A stretch of DNA of 64,000 nucleotides from Sphingomonas arenae (GCF_016924655.1 NZ_JAFFJU010000001.1:62001-126000), one strand, 5' to 3'. Positions 8,872 through 17,808 are shown, numbered from the stretch's first letter. Numbers and translations: made by a program. The notes: generated from the sequence alone by a model not told the origin.

Positions 8872-9861
8872 ATGCCCCGCGCCTGGCACCTCAAGAGCCG
8901 ACCCAACGGCATGCCCACTTCCGACAACTTCGAACTGAAGGAGGTCACGCTGGCGGACCTTGCCGACGGGCAGGTGCGCGTTCGCAACCGCTGGCTCTCG
9001 GTTGACCCCTACATGCGCGGTCGGATGAACGACGTGAAGAGCTACGTTCCTCCATTCCAGGTCGGCGAGCCGCTCGAGGGCGGCGCAGTTGGAGAAGTGG
9101 TCGAGAGCCGCGCCGACGGCTTCGCGCCCGGGGATCTTGTCATGCACATGGCGGGCTGGCGGGAAGAGGCGGTCGTGCCTACGGCCGGCCTCAACAAGCT
9201 TCCGAGCATCCCCGGGATCGGGGAGCAGGCCTTCCTTGGCAACCTCGGCCTGACCGGCGGCACGGCCTATTGGGGTCTGCTCGATGCGGCGCAGGCTAAG
9301 GCAGGCGACATCGTGTTCGTGTCCGCGGCGGCCGGAGCCGTCGGTTCGGCCGTGGTCCAGATCGCCAAGGCCAAGGGCATGACGGTGATTGGCTCCGCCC
9401 GCGGCCCGGAAAAGTGCGACTTCGTGAAGTCGCTCGGCGCGGATGCGGTGATCGATTACAAGGCCGGCCCGCTGGTGAAGAGCCTCGCCGAAGCGGCGCC
9501 CAAAGGCATCGATGTCTACTTCGACAATGTCGGCGGGGATCACCTGGACGCAGCCTTCGCCCACGCCCGCAAGGACGCTCGCTTCGCCATCTGCGGGATG
9601 ATCGACGGGTACAACTCCGGCGAGCCCATGGCCTTCCGCTACATCATGCGGGTGATCGCGATGCGGATCATGCTCAAGGGCTTCATCTTCACCGACTACA
9701 TGCCCCGAATGGGCGAGTTCATCGCCGACATGGGCCAGATGGTCGCCAGCGGTCAGGTCAAGGAGCGCGACACCATCGTGGACGGACTGGAGAACACGCC
9801 CGACGCGTTCCTCGGCCTGTTCACCGGCAAGAACACCGGCAAGATGCTGGTCAGGCTGTAG
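8872..9861 (+). CDS. NADP-dependent oxidoreductase of the MDR superfamily (CurA/leukotriene B4 dehydrogenase type)
   Basis: Zinc-independent medium-chain dehydrogenase/reductase, about 329 residues, probably reducing the double bond of enones with NADPH. It begins 'RAWHLKSRPNGMPTSDNFEL', which resembles YncB/CurA-like proteins. It keeps the family hallmarks 'YMRGRMND', 'GGTAYWGLLDAAQAKAGD' and the dinucleotide loop 'AAAGAVGSAVVQIAKAKG'. No zinc ligands are visible. I chose the ATG at 8872 because AAGGA precedes it by seven bases; a GTG at 8851 is possible. It stands alone between a terminator and a repeat. The natural substrate cannot be inferred. Confidence 0.9.
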   Translation: MPRAWHLKSRPNGMPTSDNFELKEVTLADLADGQVRVRNRWLSVDPYMRGRMNDVKSYVPPFQVGEPLEGGAVGEVVESRADGFAPGDLVMHMAGWREEAVVPTAGLNKLPSIPGIGEQAFLGNLGLTGGTAYWGLLDAAQAKAGDIVFVSAAAGAVGSAVVQIAKAKGMTVIGSARGPEKCDFVKSLGADAVIDYKAGPLVKSLAEAAPKGIDVYFDNVGGDHLDAAFAHARKDARFAICGMIDGYNSGEPMAFRYIMRVIAMRIMLKGFIFTDYMPRMGEFIADMGQMVASGQVKERDTIVDGLENTPDAFLGLFTGKNTGKMLVRL

Positions 9862-9910
9862 CTCCGACTGCGCTCACGCCGAGCCGGTCGGAGCGGGGCT
9901 CCCGTCACCC

Positions 9911-9934
9911 CTTCGACAGGCTCAGGGTGAGCGC
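9911..9934 (+). repeat. Sphingomonad REP-like repeat, family A, single copy
   Basis: A 24-base element starting CTTCGACAGGCTCAGGGTGA, located between the convergent oxidoreductase and metallopeptidase genes. The same element recurs, in both orientations, at 18760-18821 and 20194-20340. Confidence 0.8.
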
Positions 9935-9944
9935 GGTCGGACCG

Positions 9945-10835
9945 TCATACCCGCGTGTAGTTGCAGGCAGCGGGATTGCCGGTGCTGAGGCCCCGACGAA
10001 GAGCCTCCATCCGCTGGGCGGACGTCCCATGGGTGAAGCTCTCCGGCACGACGCGGCCCTGCGTCTGCTGCTGGAGCGTGTCGTCGCCGATGGCCTCGGC
10101 TGCGCGCATGCCCTCTTCCACGTCACCGGGCTCCAGCGCACGGCTTCCGTCCGGCGCCTTGGCGTTGGCGGCCCAGACGCCTGCATAGCAGTCGGCCTGG
10201 AGTTCAACCCCGACCTGCACCTGGTTTCCGGTCACCTGGTCGGCGCGCGACTGGGCTGAGCTTGCACGATCAAGAGTGCCTTCGAGGTTCTGGATGTGAT
10301 GTCCGACCTCATGCGCGATGACATAGGCCTGTGCGAAATCGCCAGGAGCACCGAAGCGCTGGCTGAGTTCATTGAAGAATTGCGGGTCGATGTAGATGCT
10401 TTGATCGCCCGGGCAGTAGAACGGGCCCATGGCCGCCTGCCCCATCCCGCATGCAGTCTGAGTGCCGCGAGTGTAGGCGACCAGCTTCGGCTCGACGTAC
10501 CGCTGGCCCGATGCCGCAAACAGCTGCCCCCAGATCTGGTCGGTGGACTCCAGCACACCCGTGAGCAGACGGCGGCTTTCGGGCGTCAGCCGGGATTGCC
10601 CTGACGCGGTCTGCTGAGTCGCGGGACTTCCGCCACCGAGCATGCCACCGCCCCCGCCAAGGCTCGACAAGGCACAATAGCCCAGCAGCAGGATCAGCAT
10701 GCCGACTATGCCGAACCGGCTCGCGATGAGAGGCAGCAGCAGGCCCAAGCCACCGCCGCCGAGCACGGGCCCACCGCCACTCGACCCGGTCCGGTCGAAG
10801 AAGTTATCGCTGTCGCCACCGTCGCCAAGCCGCAT
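9945..10835 (-). CDS. Neutral zinc metallopeptidase, membrane-anchored (YpfJ family)
   Basis: A 296-residue protein of the YpfJ/neutral zinc metallopeptidase family. The start at 10835 (MRLGDGGDSDNFF) follows GAGGGAGATCAGG and gives the usual N-terminus; longer in-frame extensions look unrelated. After a glycine-rich segment there is one transmembrane helix at about residues 30-55 ('ASRFGIVGMLILLLGYCALS'). The catalytic motif is 'HEVGHH' in 'AYVIAHEVGHHIQNLEG', with a downstream 'ELQADCYAGVWA' that supplies the glutamate region. 'ACGMGQAAMGPFYCPGD' holds a conserved cysteine pair. The peptidase domain should face the periplasm. Substrate unknown. Confidence 0.92.
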   Translation of the reverse strand: MRLGDGGDSDNFFDRTGSSGGGPVLGGGGLGLLLPLIASRFGIVGMLILLLGYCALSSLGGGGGMLGGGSPATQQTASGQSRLTPESRRLLTGVLESTDQIWGQLFAASGQRYVEPKLVAYTRGTQTACGMGQAAMGPFYCPGDQSIYIDPQFFNELSQRFGAPGDFAQAYVIAHEVGHHIQNLEGTLDRASSAQSRADQVTGNQVQVGVELQADCYAGVWAANAKAPDGSRALEPGDVEEGMRAAEAIGDDTLQQQTQGRVVPESFTHGTSAQRMEALRRGLSTGNPAACNYTRV

Positions 10836-10932
10836 CCTGATCTCCCTCGTGCAGACCCAAATGCTTTGCAGACCGTAACGGTTGCAAAGCGGGCGGCGGC
10901 ACGCGACAGGCCGACGGACGGAGGATAGTGGC

Positions 10933-11718
10933 ATGCTTCTCAAGGACAAGGTTGCACTCGTTACCGGCTCCACCAGCGGGATCGGGCTCGCCATCGCGCG
11001 GAGCCTCGCGGCCGAAGGCGCCCGCGTCATGCTCAACGGCTTTGGGGATGAGCACGAGATTGAGACGATCCGCAAGGAACTGGCGGAGCTCAGCGGTGAT
11101 CTTGCCGCCTATTCGGACGCCAATCTGGCCGACCCCCAGGCGATCGACGCCATGATCGCCCGCTGCACGGACGAGCTTGGGTCGCCTTCCGTCCTTGTGA
11201 ACAACGCGGGCATCCAGCACGTCGCGCCGGTCGAGAGCTTTCCCCCGGAGAAGTGGGACGCGATCCTCGCGATCAACCTCACGGCTGTCTTCCATACCAC
11301 GCGGCTTTGCCTGCCCTCCATGCGCCAGCGCGGCTGGGGGCGGATCATCAACACGGCGTCGGCGCACAGCCTCGTCGCCAGCCCTAACAAGAGCGCCTAT
11401 GTCGCCGCCAAGCATGGTGTCGCCGGCTTCACCAAGACAGTTGCGCTCGAGGCGGCAAAGGACGGCGTCACGGTGAACTGCATCTCGCCCGGTTATGTCT
11501 GGACCCCGCTGGTCGAGAACCAGATCCCCGATACGATGAAGGCCCGAGGACTCACGCGCGAGCAGGTGATGAACGATGTTCTCCTTGCTGCTCAACCGAC
11601 CAAGCGGTTCGTGACTCCGGTAGAGGTCGCGGGTCTCGCCCTCTATCTTTGCCGCCCGGAGGCCGGCTCCATCACTGGGGCCAATATCAGCATGGACGGG
11701 GGCTGGACGGCACAATAG
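10933..11718 (+). CDS. bdhA: 3-hydroxybutyrate dehydrogenase (SDR family)
   Basis: NAD-dependent oxidation of D-3-hydroxybutyrate to acetoacetate, used in polyhydroxybutyrate or ketone body turnover. The 261-residue protein starts at the ATG preceded by GGAGG. It has the SDR cofactor motif 'TGSTSGIG', 'NNAGIQH', the catalytic serine region 'INTASAHSLVAS' and the YVAAK Tyr-Lys pair. 'SPGYVWTPLVENQIPD' and 'VLLAAQPTKRFV' are specific to the 3-hydroxybutyrate dehydrogenase branch and not to general ketoacyl reductases. A DUF4893 lipoprotein gene follows 10 bases later. Confidence 0.93.
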   Translation: MLLKDKVALVTGSTSGIGLAIARSLAAEGARVMLNGFGDEHEIETIRKELAELSGDLAAYSDANLADPQAIDAMIARCTDELGSPSVLVNNAGIQHVAPVESFPPEKWDAILAINLTAVFHTTRLCLPSMRQRGWGRIINTASAHSLVASPNKSAYVAAKHGVAGFTKTVALEAAKDGVTVNCISPGYVWTPLVENQIPDTMKARGLTREQVMNDVLLAAQPTKRFVTPVEVAGLALYLCRPEAGSITGANISMDGGWTAQ

Positions 11719-11728
11719 GCTGCCCCCG

Positions 11729-12346
11729 ATGCGTCCTGCCCTCTTCCTCGCTGCACTTGCTCCGCTCGCGGGCTGTGCCAGTCTCCAGCCGACCATCATC
11801 ACTCACCAGACCCGGGACTGGCGGCAGGTCGTCACCCGCGACGATCGGGAGCGGCTGCGCGAATGGCGCACCGCCTGGACTCGCGCATTGCAAGCGGCGG
11901 AGCGGGGCGGTCACAGTGCGGAAGTCGCACGGGAAGGCCCGCTGCTCCAGCCCGATGCCGCCCTGCCCGACCCGGCACTTCCGAACGGCCGCTACCGCTG
12001 CCGGACGATCAAGATCGGCGCGAAGTCCGAGGGACTGCTCGACTATGTCGCCTACCCCTATTTCACGTGCCGGGTTCAGCAGGAGCGGGACCTGCAAGGT
12101 TTCGCCAAGCTGACCGGCTCGCAGCGTCCCGTCGGTCTTATCTTCCCTCAGGACCAGCTTCGATCCGTCTTCCTCGGCTCGCTGGTGCTTGGCGACGAGG
12201 CGCGCGCGATGCAGTATGGCGCAGACCGGGAGCGCGACGTCGCCGCCTATGTCGAGCGGATCGGCCCCGGCCGGTGGCGTCTCGTCATGCCTTATCCGCG
12301 GTTCGAAAGCCTCGTCGACGTCATCGAACTGACCCCCGCACCGTAA
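11729..12346 (+). CDS. DUF4893 family lipoprotein
   Basis: A 205-residue exported protein. The N-terminus MRPALFLAALAPLAGC ends in a lipobox (LAGC), so it is probably lipid-anchored. The body ('RDWRQVVTRDDRERLREWR', 'GRYRCRTIKIGAK', 'LLDYVAYPYFTCRV', 'KLTGSQRPVGLIFP', 'RWRLVMPYPRFES') fits the DUF4893 family found in sphingomonads. Two cysteines ('YRCR', 'FTCR') may pair. No function is known. It lies 10 bases after bdhA and 10 bases before an M20 amidohydrolase, suggesting one transcript, although the three functions do not obviously connect. Confidence 0.83.
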   Translation: MRPALFLAALAPLAGCASLQPTIITHQTRDWRQVVTRDDRERLREWRTAWTRALQAAERGGHSAEVAREGPLLQPDAALPDPALPNGRYRCRTIKIGAKSEGLLDYVAYPYFTCRVQQERDLQGFAKLTGSQRPVGLIFPQDQLRSVFLGSLVLGDEARAMQYGADRERDVAAYVERIGPGRWRLVMPYPRFESLVDVIELTPAP

Positions 12347-12356
12347 GGAAATCGGA

Positions 12357-13667
12357 ATGAAGCGCCTGCTCCTTATCGCATCCGCCCTCTTGTCCACCCC
12401 AGCTATGGCGCAGGACATCCGCTCCGCGGTGGCGGGGGACATGTCCCAGTTAATGGCGGTCTACCGCGACCTTCACGCCAATCCCGAACTTTCGATGCAG
12501 GAAGTCCGCAGCCCCGCGAAGCTCGCCGCGGAGGCGCGGAAGCTCGGCTTCACTGTAACCGAAAAGGTCGGGAAGACGGGTGTCGTGGCCGTCATGAAGA
12601 ACGGTCCTGGACCGGTGCTGATGCTCCGTGCCGACATGGATGGCCTGCCGGTCGTCGAGCAAACCGGCCTGCCCTTCGCATCCAGGATCCGTGCCACTGC
12701 CCGTTCGGGGGTGGAGACAGGGGTGATGCACGCGTGCGGCCACGATACTCACATGACGGCGTGGCTGGGCACCGCCAAGCGCCTTGCTGCCATGAAGGAC
12801 CGGTGGTCCGGTACCCTCGTCATGATCCTGCAACCGGGTGAGGAGACCGGCGAAGGCGCCAAGGCGATGCTCGACGACGGGCTTTACACGCGCTTTCCCA
12901 AGCCCAGCACGGTGCTCGCGTTCCACGACGCGGCGGCCCTACCAGCAGGGACAATCGGCGTGACGCCCGGCTATGCGCTCGCCAACGTCGATAGTGTGGA
13001 CATCCTCGTGAAGGGAGTCGGTGGGCACGGTGCCTACCCGCACACGACCAAGGACCCGATCGTCCTCGCCTCGCGCATCGTGACCTCGCTCCAGACGCTC
13101 GTGAGCCGGGAGAACAACCCCGCCGATCCGGCGGTCGTGACGGTCGGCAGCTTCCAGGCCGGCGCCAAGCACAACATCATCTCGGACGAAGCCCGACTTC
13201 AACTGACGGTCCGCAGCTATACACCGGAAGTCCGCAAGCTCCTGCTGGACGGCATCCGCCGCATCTCTCGTGGGGAGGCGATCGCCGCCGGAATGCCGGA
13301 CGATCGGATGCCCGTCGTGACCGTGCGCGAGGAGATGTACACGCCTTCGACCTTCAACACGGAGAAGATCAGCAATCGGGCGCTGGAATTGTTCACCCAG
13401 GCGTTCGGGCAAGATCGCGTCCGCAAGGTCCCCGCGGTAATGGGCGGCGAGGACTTCAGCCGCTTTTGGCTCGCCGACAAAAGCGTCGAAAGCCTGATCT
13501 TCTGGGTCGGCGGCACGCCAAAGGCGCAGTATGACGCGGCGAGGGGGGACCCCGCCAAGCTGCCCTCGCTCCACTCGCCGTTCTGGGCCCCGGATGCGGA
13601 AGCGGTGATCTCCACGGCGACGGAGGCGATGACGGTGGCGGCGCTCGACGTGCTGAAGAAGGGATAA
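12357..13667 (+). CDS. Exported M20-family amidohydrolase (N-acyl amino acid/hippurate hydrolase type)
   Basis: A 436-residue metallohydrolase with a clear signal peptide (MKRLLLIASALLSTPAMAQD, cleaved after AMA). It belongs to peptidase family M20D, which removes acyl groups from N-acyl amino acids. Metal-binding motifs are 'GVMHACGHDTHMT' (Cys-x-His-Asp) and 'LQPGEETGEGA' with the catalytic glutamate. 'GVGGHGAYPHTTKDPI' is the dimerisation-domain histidine segment, and 'VMGGEDFSRF' supplies the last metal ligand. AAGGAAA precedes the ATG. Substrate specificity cannot be read from the sequence. Confidence 0.92.
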   Translation: MKRLLLIASALLSTPAMAQDIRSAVAGDMSQLMAVYRDLHANPELSMQEVRSPAKLAAEARKLGFTVTEKVGKTGVVAVMKNGPGPVLMLRADMDGLPVVEQTGLPFASRIRATARSGVETGVMHACGHDTHMTAWLGTAKRLAAMKDRWSGTLVMILQPGEETGEGAKAMLDDGLYTRFPKPSTVLAFHDAAALPAGTIGVTPGYALANVDSVDILVKGVGGHGAYPHTTKDPIVLASRIVTSLQTLVSRENNPADPAVVTVGSFQAGAKHNIISDEARLQLTVRSYTPEVRKLLLDGIRRISRGEAIAAGMPDDRMPVVTVREEMYTPSTFNTEKISNRALELFTQAFGQDRVRKVPAVMGGEDFSRFWLADKSVESLIFWVGGTPKAQYDAARGDPAKLPSLHSPFWAPDAEAVISTATEAMTVAALDVLKKG

Positions 13668-13670
13668 GCG

Positions 13671-13762
13671 CCGTCATCCCCGCGAAGGCGGGGATCCATC
13701 TCCCGACCTCACGACGCGCACAACGCACAGGAGATGGATTCCCTCCTTCGCGGGAATGACGG
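13671..13762. repeat. Inverted intergenic repeat, family B
   Basis: Two 33-base arms (13671-13703 and 13730-13762) are reverse complements at about 30 of 33 positions. The left arm begins CCGTCATCCCCGCGAAGGCG and the right arm ends GCGGGAATGACGG, separated by 26 bases. Each arm also contains a small internal hairpin (CCCCGC..GCGGGG). A related pair lies at 58772-58862. It could act as a transcription stop after the M20 gene. Confidence 0.85.
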
Positions 13763-13834
13763 TCGAATTAACCATTCCTTTGTAAACTTCGCCGACACCC
13801 GCCTCATGTCGGCCGGCTTTACACCGCAGCCCGC

Positions 13835-15901
13835 GTGAGCGTGCTCATCACCTTCTGGAGCCACGCGCTCGCCGCGGTGATGTTTGCCACCCTGCTCCTG
13901 TGGCAGTTGCGTTCGGGGGCGCGCGGCGCCGGTCGTCGCCTGCTGCTCGCAGGGCTCCTGATGACGGCGGTCTGGGCCTGGTTCAGCGCGGTGCAGCCGG
14001 GCGGCGGTCTGTCCGCGCAAGCGGAAACCGCCCGGAACCTGCTCTGGATCGGGCTGCTCTACGTCCTCTCGCAGAGCAGCCAGGAAGACGGCATGCGCCA
14101 GCACGGCGTGCGCCTGGTATATGGTGCGGTCAGCGGGGTGCTCGGTCTCCAGTTTCTCGCCGATGGCCTGCTGAGCCTCACGCCGGGTGAGGCTGGCGCC
14201 GCGCTTACGACTACAGCGACGATCCTGCGGATCACCGCGGCCGCGGGCGCGCTTGTGCTGGTGCACAACCTTTACGGACAAGCCGCTCCCGGCAGCCGCG
14301 GATCGATCCGTCTCGTCATGTTGGCGCTGGCGCTGACGTGGACTTACGACCTCAACCTCTACACCATCGCTTATGTCGACGGGCGCCTGTCGGGCAGTCT
14401 GATGGAGTGGCGCGGAGCGCTGGTCTTCGCCACTGCACCCCTGTTCGCGCTCGGCGGGCATCAAGCCGACGGATGGCGGGTCAAGCTGTCCCGTGCGGCG
14501 ACGTTCCAGTCTTTGTCCCTGCTCGCCATCTGCTCCTACTTCGCCGTCATGGCGGTGCTTGCCACCGTTCTGAGGGACAGCGACTGGAACTTGGCGCGCG
14601 GAATTACCGTGGCCATCCTGGCGGCGATGACGGTCGCCGCGATGGTGCTTCTGCCGAGCCCCCGGGCACGCAGCTGGACCAAGGTCAAGCTCGCCAAGCA
14701 CCTGTTCGAGCACCGCTACGACTATCGTGCCGAGTGGCTGCGGTTTGCGGCAACGCTAGGACGCTCCGGCCCTGACGCGCCACCCCTGTCGGAACGCATC
14801 GTCAAGGCGCTTGCCGAAATCGTCGACGCTCCCGGAGGTGTGCTGATCGTGGCAGACGATGGCGGCGTGCCCGAAGCCGCGGGCAGTTGGAACTGGCACG
14901 GAAAGCTCCCGCCCGCGTCCGGCTTGGGACCCGTCTGGCCGCAGCTGGAGGCGGAAGCGCGGGTGCTGGAGTTCGACGCGCACCGCCACCGTTGGGGCTC
15001 GTCACGGGACTTGGCCCTGCCGATTCCCGAGGAGTTGATTGGCGACTCGCGTCTGTGGGCGGGGATTCCGCTGGTCCACAACGAGCGCATGGTCGGCCTA
15101 GTGCTCTTGGCCGCTCCAGACCTCCGCCGTCCGCTGGACTGGGAGGACTTCGATCTGCTCCGAACCGCGGGGAGGCAGGCGGCATCCTCCCTTGCCGAGG
15201 CTCACGGCCAGCAGGCGCTGATGAATGCTCAGCGCTTCGAGGAATTCAACCGGCGGTTCGCCTTCATTCTTCACGACGTGAAGAACCTGGTCAGCCAGCT
15301 CTCGCTGCTCAGCCGAAACGCGGAGCGACACGCTGACAATCCCGAGTTCCGCGCGGATATGGTGGCCACCCTCAAGAGCTCGGTCGGCAAGATGAACGAC
15401 CTACTGGCTCGGCTGTCGCCCGGAGCTGGCAGCGGCGCGGCGAACGCAGTCGCGCCGGTGCCGCTGCGCCAAACCCTGACCTCGGCGATCGCGGCAAAGC
15501 GCCGCGACCATGAGGTGCGCCTGCTCGGAGACACTTCGGCGGAGGTGCTCGCCAACGCCCTGAGCCTCGAGCAGGCGGTCGGCCATCTGCTGCAGAATGC
15601 CGTCGATGCCAGTCCGTCGGGAGAGCCGGTGACCGTCCGCGTCCATCCAGGCGAAACGCACGTGACGATCGAGATTTCGGACAAGGGCACCGGCATGGAT
15701 GCCGAGTTCGTCCGGGCGCGGCTGTTCCAGCCTTTCGCCTCCACCAAGGCCGGCGGGTTCGGCATCGGTGCCTACGAAGCTCGATCCCTGATCCTGGCCA
15801 TGGGCGGCACCCTCCACGTCGACAGCCGCCCAGGCGAGGGCACCTGTTTCACCATCCACCTGCCTGCCGCCACTGCGGCACCCCTGAGGAAATCCGCATG
15901 A
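13835..15901 (+). CDS. prsK: PEP-CTERM/exosortase-associated sensor histidine kinase PrsK
   Basis: A 688-residue membrane histidine kinase with the architecture of PrsK. The N-terminal 270 residues contain about eight hydrophobic helices (starting 'LITFWSHALAAVMFATLLL'). A GAF-like domain follows at about 300-460, then a divergent phosphoacceptor helix with 'HDVKN' near residue 480 and an HATPase domain with 'LLQNAVDAS', 'ISDKGTGMD' and 'GGFGIGAYEARSL'. The start is GTG at 13835. Its stop overlaps the prsR start (ATGA). In other bacteria PrsK/PrsR sit with exosortase and exopolysaccharide genes and control PEP-CTERM protein expression; no exosortase or PEP-CTERM gene is visible in this window. 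Confidence 0.88.
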   Translation: MSVLITFWSHALAAVMFATLLLWQLRSGARGAGRRLLLAGLLMTAVWAWFSAVQPGGGLSAQAETARNLLWIGLLYVLSQSSQEDGMRQHGVRLVYGAVSGVLGLQFLADGLLSLTPGEAGAALTTTATILRITAAAGALVLVHNLYGQAAPGSRGSIRLVMLALALTWTYDLNLYTIAYVDGRLSGSLMEWRGALVFATAPLFALGGHQADGWRVKLSRAATFQSLSLLAICSYFAVMAVLATVLRDSDWNLARGITVAILAAMTVAAMVLLPSPRARSWTKVKLAKHLFEHRYDYRAEWLRFAATLGRSGPDAPPLSERIVKALAEIVDAPGGVLIVADDGGVPEAAGSWNWHGKLPPASGLGPVWPQLEAEARVLEFDAHRHRWGSSRDLALPIPEELIGDSRLWAGIPLVHNERMVGLVLLAAPDLRRPLDWEDFDLLRTAGRQAASSLAEAHGQQALMNAQRFEEFNRRFAFILHDVKNLVSQLSLLSRNAERHADNPEFRADMVATLKSSVGKMNDLLARLSPGAGSGAANAVAPVPLRQTLTSAIAAKRRDHEVRLLGDTSAEVLANALSLEQAVGHLLQNAVDASPSGEPVTVRVHPGETHVTIEISDKGTGMDAEFVRARLFQPFASTKAGGFGIGAYEARSLILAMGGTLHVDSRPGEGTCFTIHLPAATAAPLRKSA

Positions 15902-17268
15902 CCGCCGACGCCTCTCTCCCCGTCCTGCTGATCGTCGAGGATGACGAGGGCCTGCAGCGCCAGCTCAAGTGGGCGTATGATGGCTACCAGGTGGTGATCG
16001 CCGGCGACCGAGCATCGGCCATCGACCTCATGCGCTTGCACGAGCCCGCCGTCGTCACGCTAGACCTCGGCCTGCCGCCAGACCCCGACGGCACCAGCGA
16101 GGGGTTCGCCACTCTGACCGAGATCCTCGCGATCAAACCGGACACCAAGGTCATCGTCGCGTCCGGCCACGGCGCCCGGGAGAGCGCGCTCAAGGCCATC
16201 GCGCTCGGCGCCTACGATTTCTACCGCAAGCCGGTGGACATCGACGAGCTCGGCCTGATCGTCGCCCGGGCATTCCACCTCCACGGCATCGAGGCGGAGA
16301 ACCGCCGCCTGGAGAGCGCGACCGGTGAGGGTTCGACCGTGCTCGGCTCGATCATCTCGGCCGCGCCCGAGATGCTCAAGGTCGCCCGCACCATTGAGCG
16401 CGTTGCCACGGCGGACGTCTCCGTCATGCTGCTGGGTGCCAGCGGCACGGGCAAGGAACTGCTCGCCCGCGCGGTCCACGAGAAGAGTCGCCGGGCCAAG
16501 GGCCAGTTCGTCGCCATCAACTGCGCCGCCATCCCGGAGAACCTGCTCGAAGCCGAGCTGTTCGGCTACGAGCGCGGTGCCTTCACCGGGGCGGTCAAGA
16601 CGACGCCGGGCAAGATCGAACTCGCGCAGGGCGGGACATTGTTCCTCGACGAAGTGGGCGACATTCCGCTGCCTTTGCAGGTGAAATTGCTGCGATTTTT
16701 GCAGGAACGTGTCATTGAACGTATCGGTGGTCGGGCGCCGATCAGCGTCGACACCCGCATCGTCTGCGCCACCCACCAGGACCTCGACGCCATGACGGCG
16801 GACGGCCGCTTCCGCGAGGACCTTTACTATCGCCTCGCCGAGATCGTGGTGAAGATCCCGAGCCTTGCCGAGCGGCCCGGCGACGCCGTCCTCCTCGCCC
16901 GACACTTCGCCCACCGCTTCGCCCGCGAGATGAACCCGCGCGTGACCGGCCTCGCCCCCGATGCGCTGGCAGCGATCGACGCCTACGCCTGGCCCGGCAA
17001 CGTCCGCGAGTTGGAAAACCGCCTCAAGCGCGCGGTCATCATGGCCGACGGCAAGACGGTCAGCGCCGCCGACCTCGACCTTCCCGGCACCACGCCCGAC
17101 GAGCCCCAGCTCATCAACCTCCGTGCGGCTCGCGAAATCGCTGACCGGCGCGCGATCCACCAGGCCCTGATCCGCACCGAGAACAACATCAGCGGCGCCG
17201 CCAAGCTGCTCGGGATCAGCCGGCCGACGCTCTACGACCTGTTGAAGCAGTATCAGCTGGGGACTTGA
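15898..17268 (+). CDS. prsR: PEP-CTERM-box sigma-54 response regulator PrsR
   Basis: A 456-residue NtrC-type activator and the likely partner of PrsK. The receiver domain covers residues 1-125, with acidic pair Asp15/Asp16, phosphoacceptor Asp56 ('VTLDLGLP') and the conserved Lys in 'FYRKPVD'. The AAA+ domain has Walker A 'GASGTGKE' near residue 180, the sigma-54 contact loop GAFTGA near 226 and 'GGTLFLDEVGD'. The Fis-type HTH is at the end ('GAAKLLGISRPTLYDLLKQY'). All elements needed for sigma-54-dependent activation are intact. Its targets should carry -24/-12 promoters, but I found no convincing one in this window. Confidence 0.9.
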   Translation: MTADASLPVLLIVEDDEGLQRQLKWAYDGYQVVIAGDRASAIDLMRLHEPAVVTLDLGLPPDPDGTSEGFATLTEILAIKPDTKVIVASGHGARESALKAIALGAYDFYRKPVDIDELGLIVARAFHLHGIEAENRRLESATGEGSTVLGSIISAAPEMLKVARTIERVATADVSVMLLGASGTGKELLARAVHEKSRRAKGQFVAINCAAIPENLLEAELFGYERGAFTGAVKTTPGKIELAQGGTLFLDEVGDIPLPLQVKLLRFLQERVIERIGGRAPISVDTRIVCATHQDLDAMTADGRFREDLYYRLAEIVVKIPSLAERPGDAVLLARHFAHRFAREMNPRVTGLAPDALAAIDAYAWPGNVRELENRLKRAVIMADGKTVSAADLDLPGTTPDEPQLINLRAAREIADRRAIHQALIRTENNISGAAKLLGISRPTLYDLLKQYQLGT

Positions 17269-17475
17269 GCCACGGCGCGAATGTTCACAACGTTCACGGT
17301 CGTGAGCGGCCCGTGCGCCTCAGCGATCCTCTATTGGAAAGATCCTGCGGCGGACCGCCTCGACGTTGAAGCAGGCACAATCCTATCGTTCAAGAACCCT
17401 TGAAGCAGGAAGCCAGGGGCCGGTCGACCGCCCGGGAAACTCAGCCCCCGCGCGATCGTCGATGGCCCGCCGGTT
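17269..17475. other. Intergenic stretch with no gene
   Basis: About 207 bases between prsR and a convergent small gene. It contains a short direct repeat (GTTCAC at 17285 and 17294) but no reading frame or hairpin I can support. Confidence 0.5.
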
Positions 17476-17700
17476 TTACGCGCGGCAGATCTTGTATCCG
17501 GACGCGTTGAGCGCCTCGATGATCTCGGAGGCCAGCCCATATTCGCCCGGTCGCAATACTCGCACAGTCAGTGAGCCGACTTGCAAGATCCCGCCGCTGA
17601 TCGTGTTCTCGATCACGAGAGCAGCGTCAGAAACGTCATGCAGACTGTCGAATGCGAGGTGGCCAGGTCCGCGCTGATCCACCGAAACCTGAGTCAACAT
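17476..17700 (-). CDS. Small hypothetical protein, 74 residues
   Basis: I do not recognise this protein. It starts at the ATG at 17700, preceded by AAGGAG seven bases upstream, which is stronger than the in-frame GTG at 17715. The sequence (MLTQVSVDQRGPGHLAFDSL, then 'ALVIENTISGGILQVGSLTV') has no signal peptide and alternates hydrophobic and polar residues, as in a small beta-rich fold. It ends 'ASGYKICRA' with a single cysteine. It points toward prsR and away from the ABC-F gene. A perfect 7-base inverted repeat lies 31-51 bases upstream. Confidence 0.65.
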   Translation of the reverse strand: MLTQVSVDQRGPGHLAFDSLHDVSDAALVIENTISGGILQVGSLTVRVLRPGEYGLASEIIEALNASGYKICRA

Positions 17701-17730
17701 AGACAGCTCCTTCACTGCTCAGGAGCTTAT

Positions 17731-17751
17731 ACTCTAGTCGGCAGCTAGAGT
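17731..17751 (-). promoter_or_regulatory. Inverted repeat ACTCTAG-N7-CTAGAGT upstream of the small gene
   Basis: Perfect 7-base arms separated by TCGGCAG. It is placed 31 bases before the ATG of the 74-residue gene and also lies just downstream of the ABC-F stop. It may be an operator for the small gene or a weak terminator for the ABC-F gene; no T-run follows on the minus strand, which favours an operator. Confidence 0.4.
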
Positions 17752-17808
17752 TTCAGAGTTCGGAAGGAGTAATCCTTTTGGATGATCATGCCGAGCGGCG
17801 CGAGAGGG

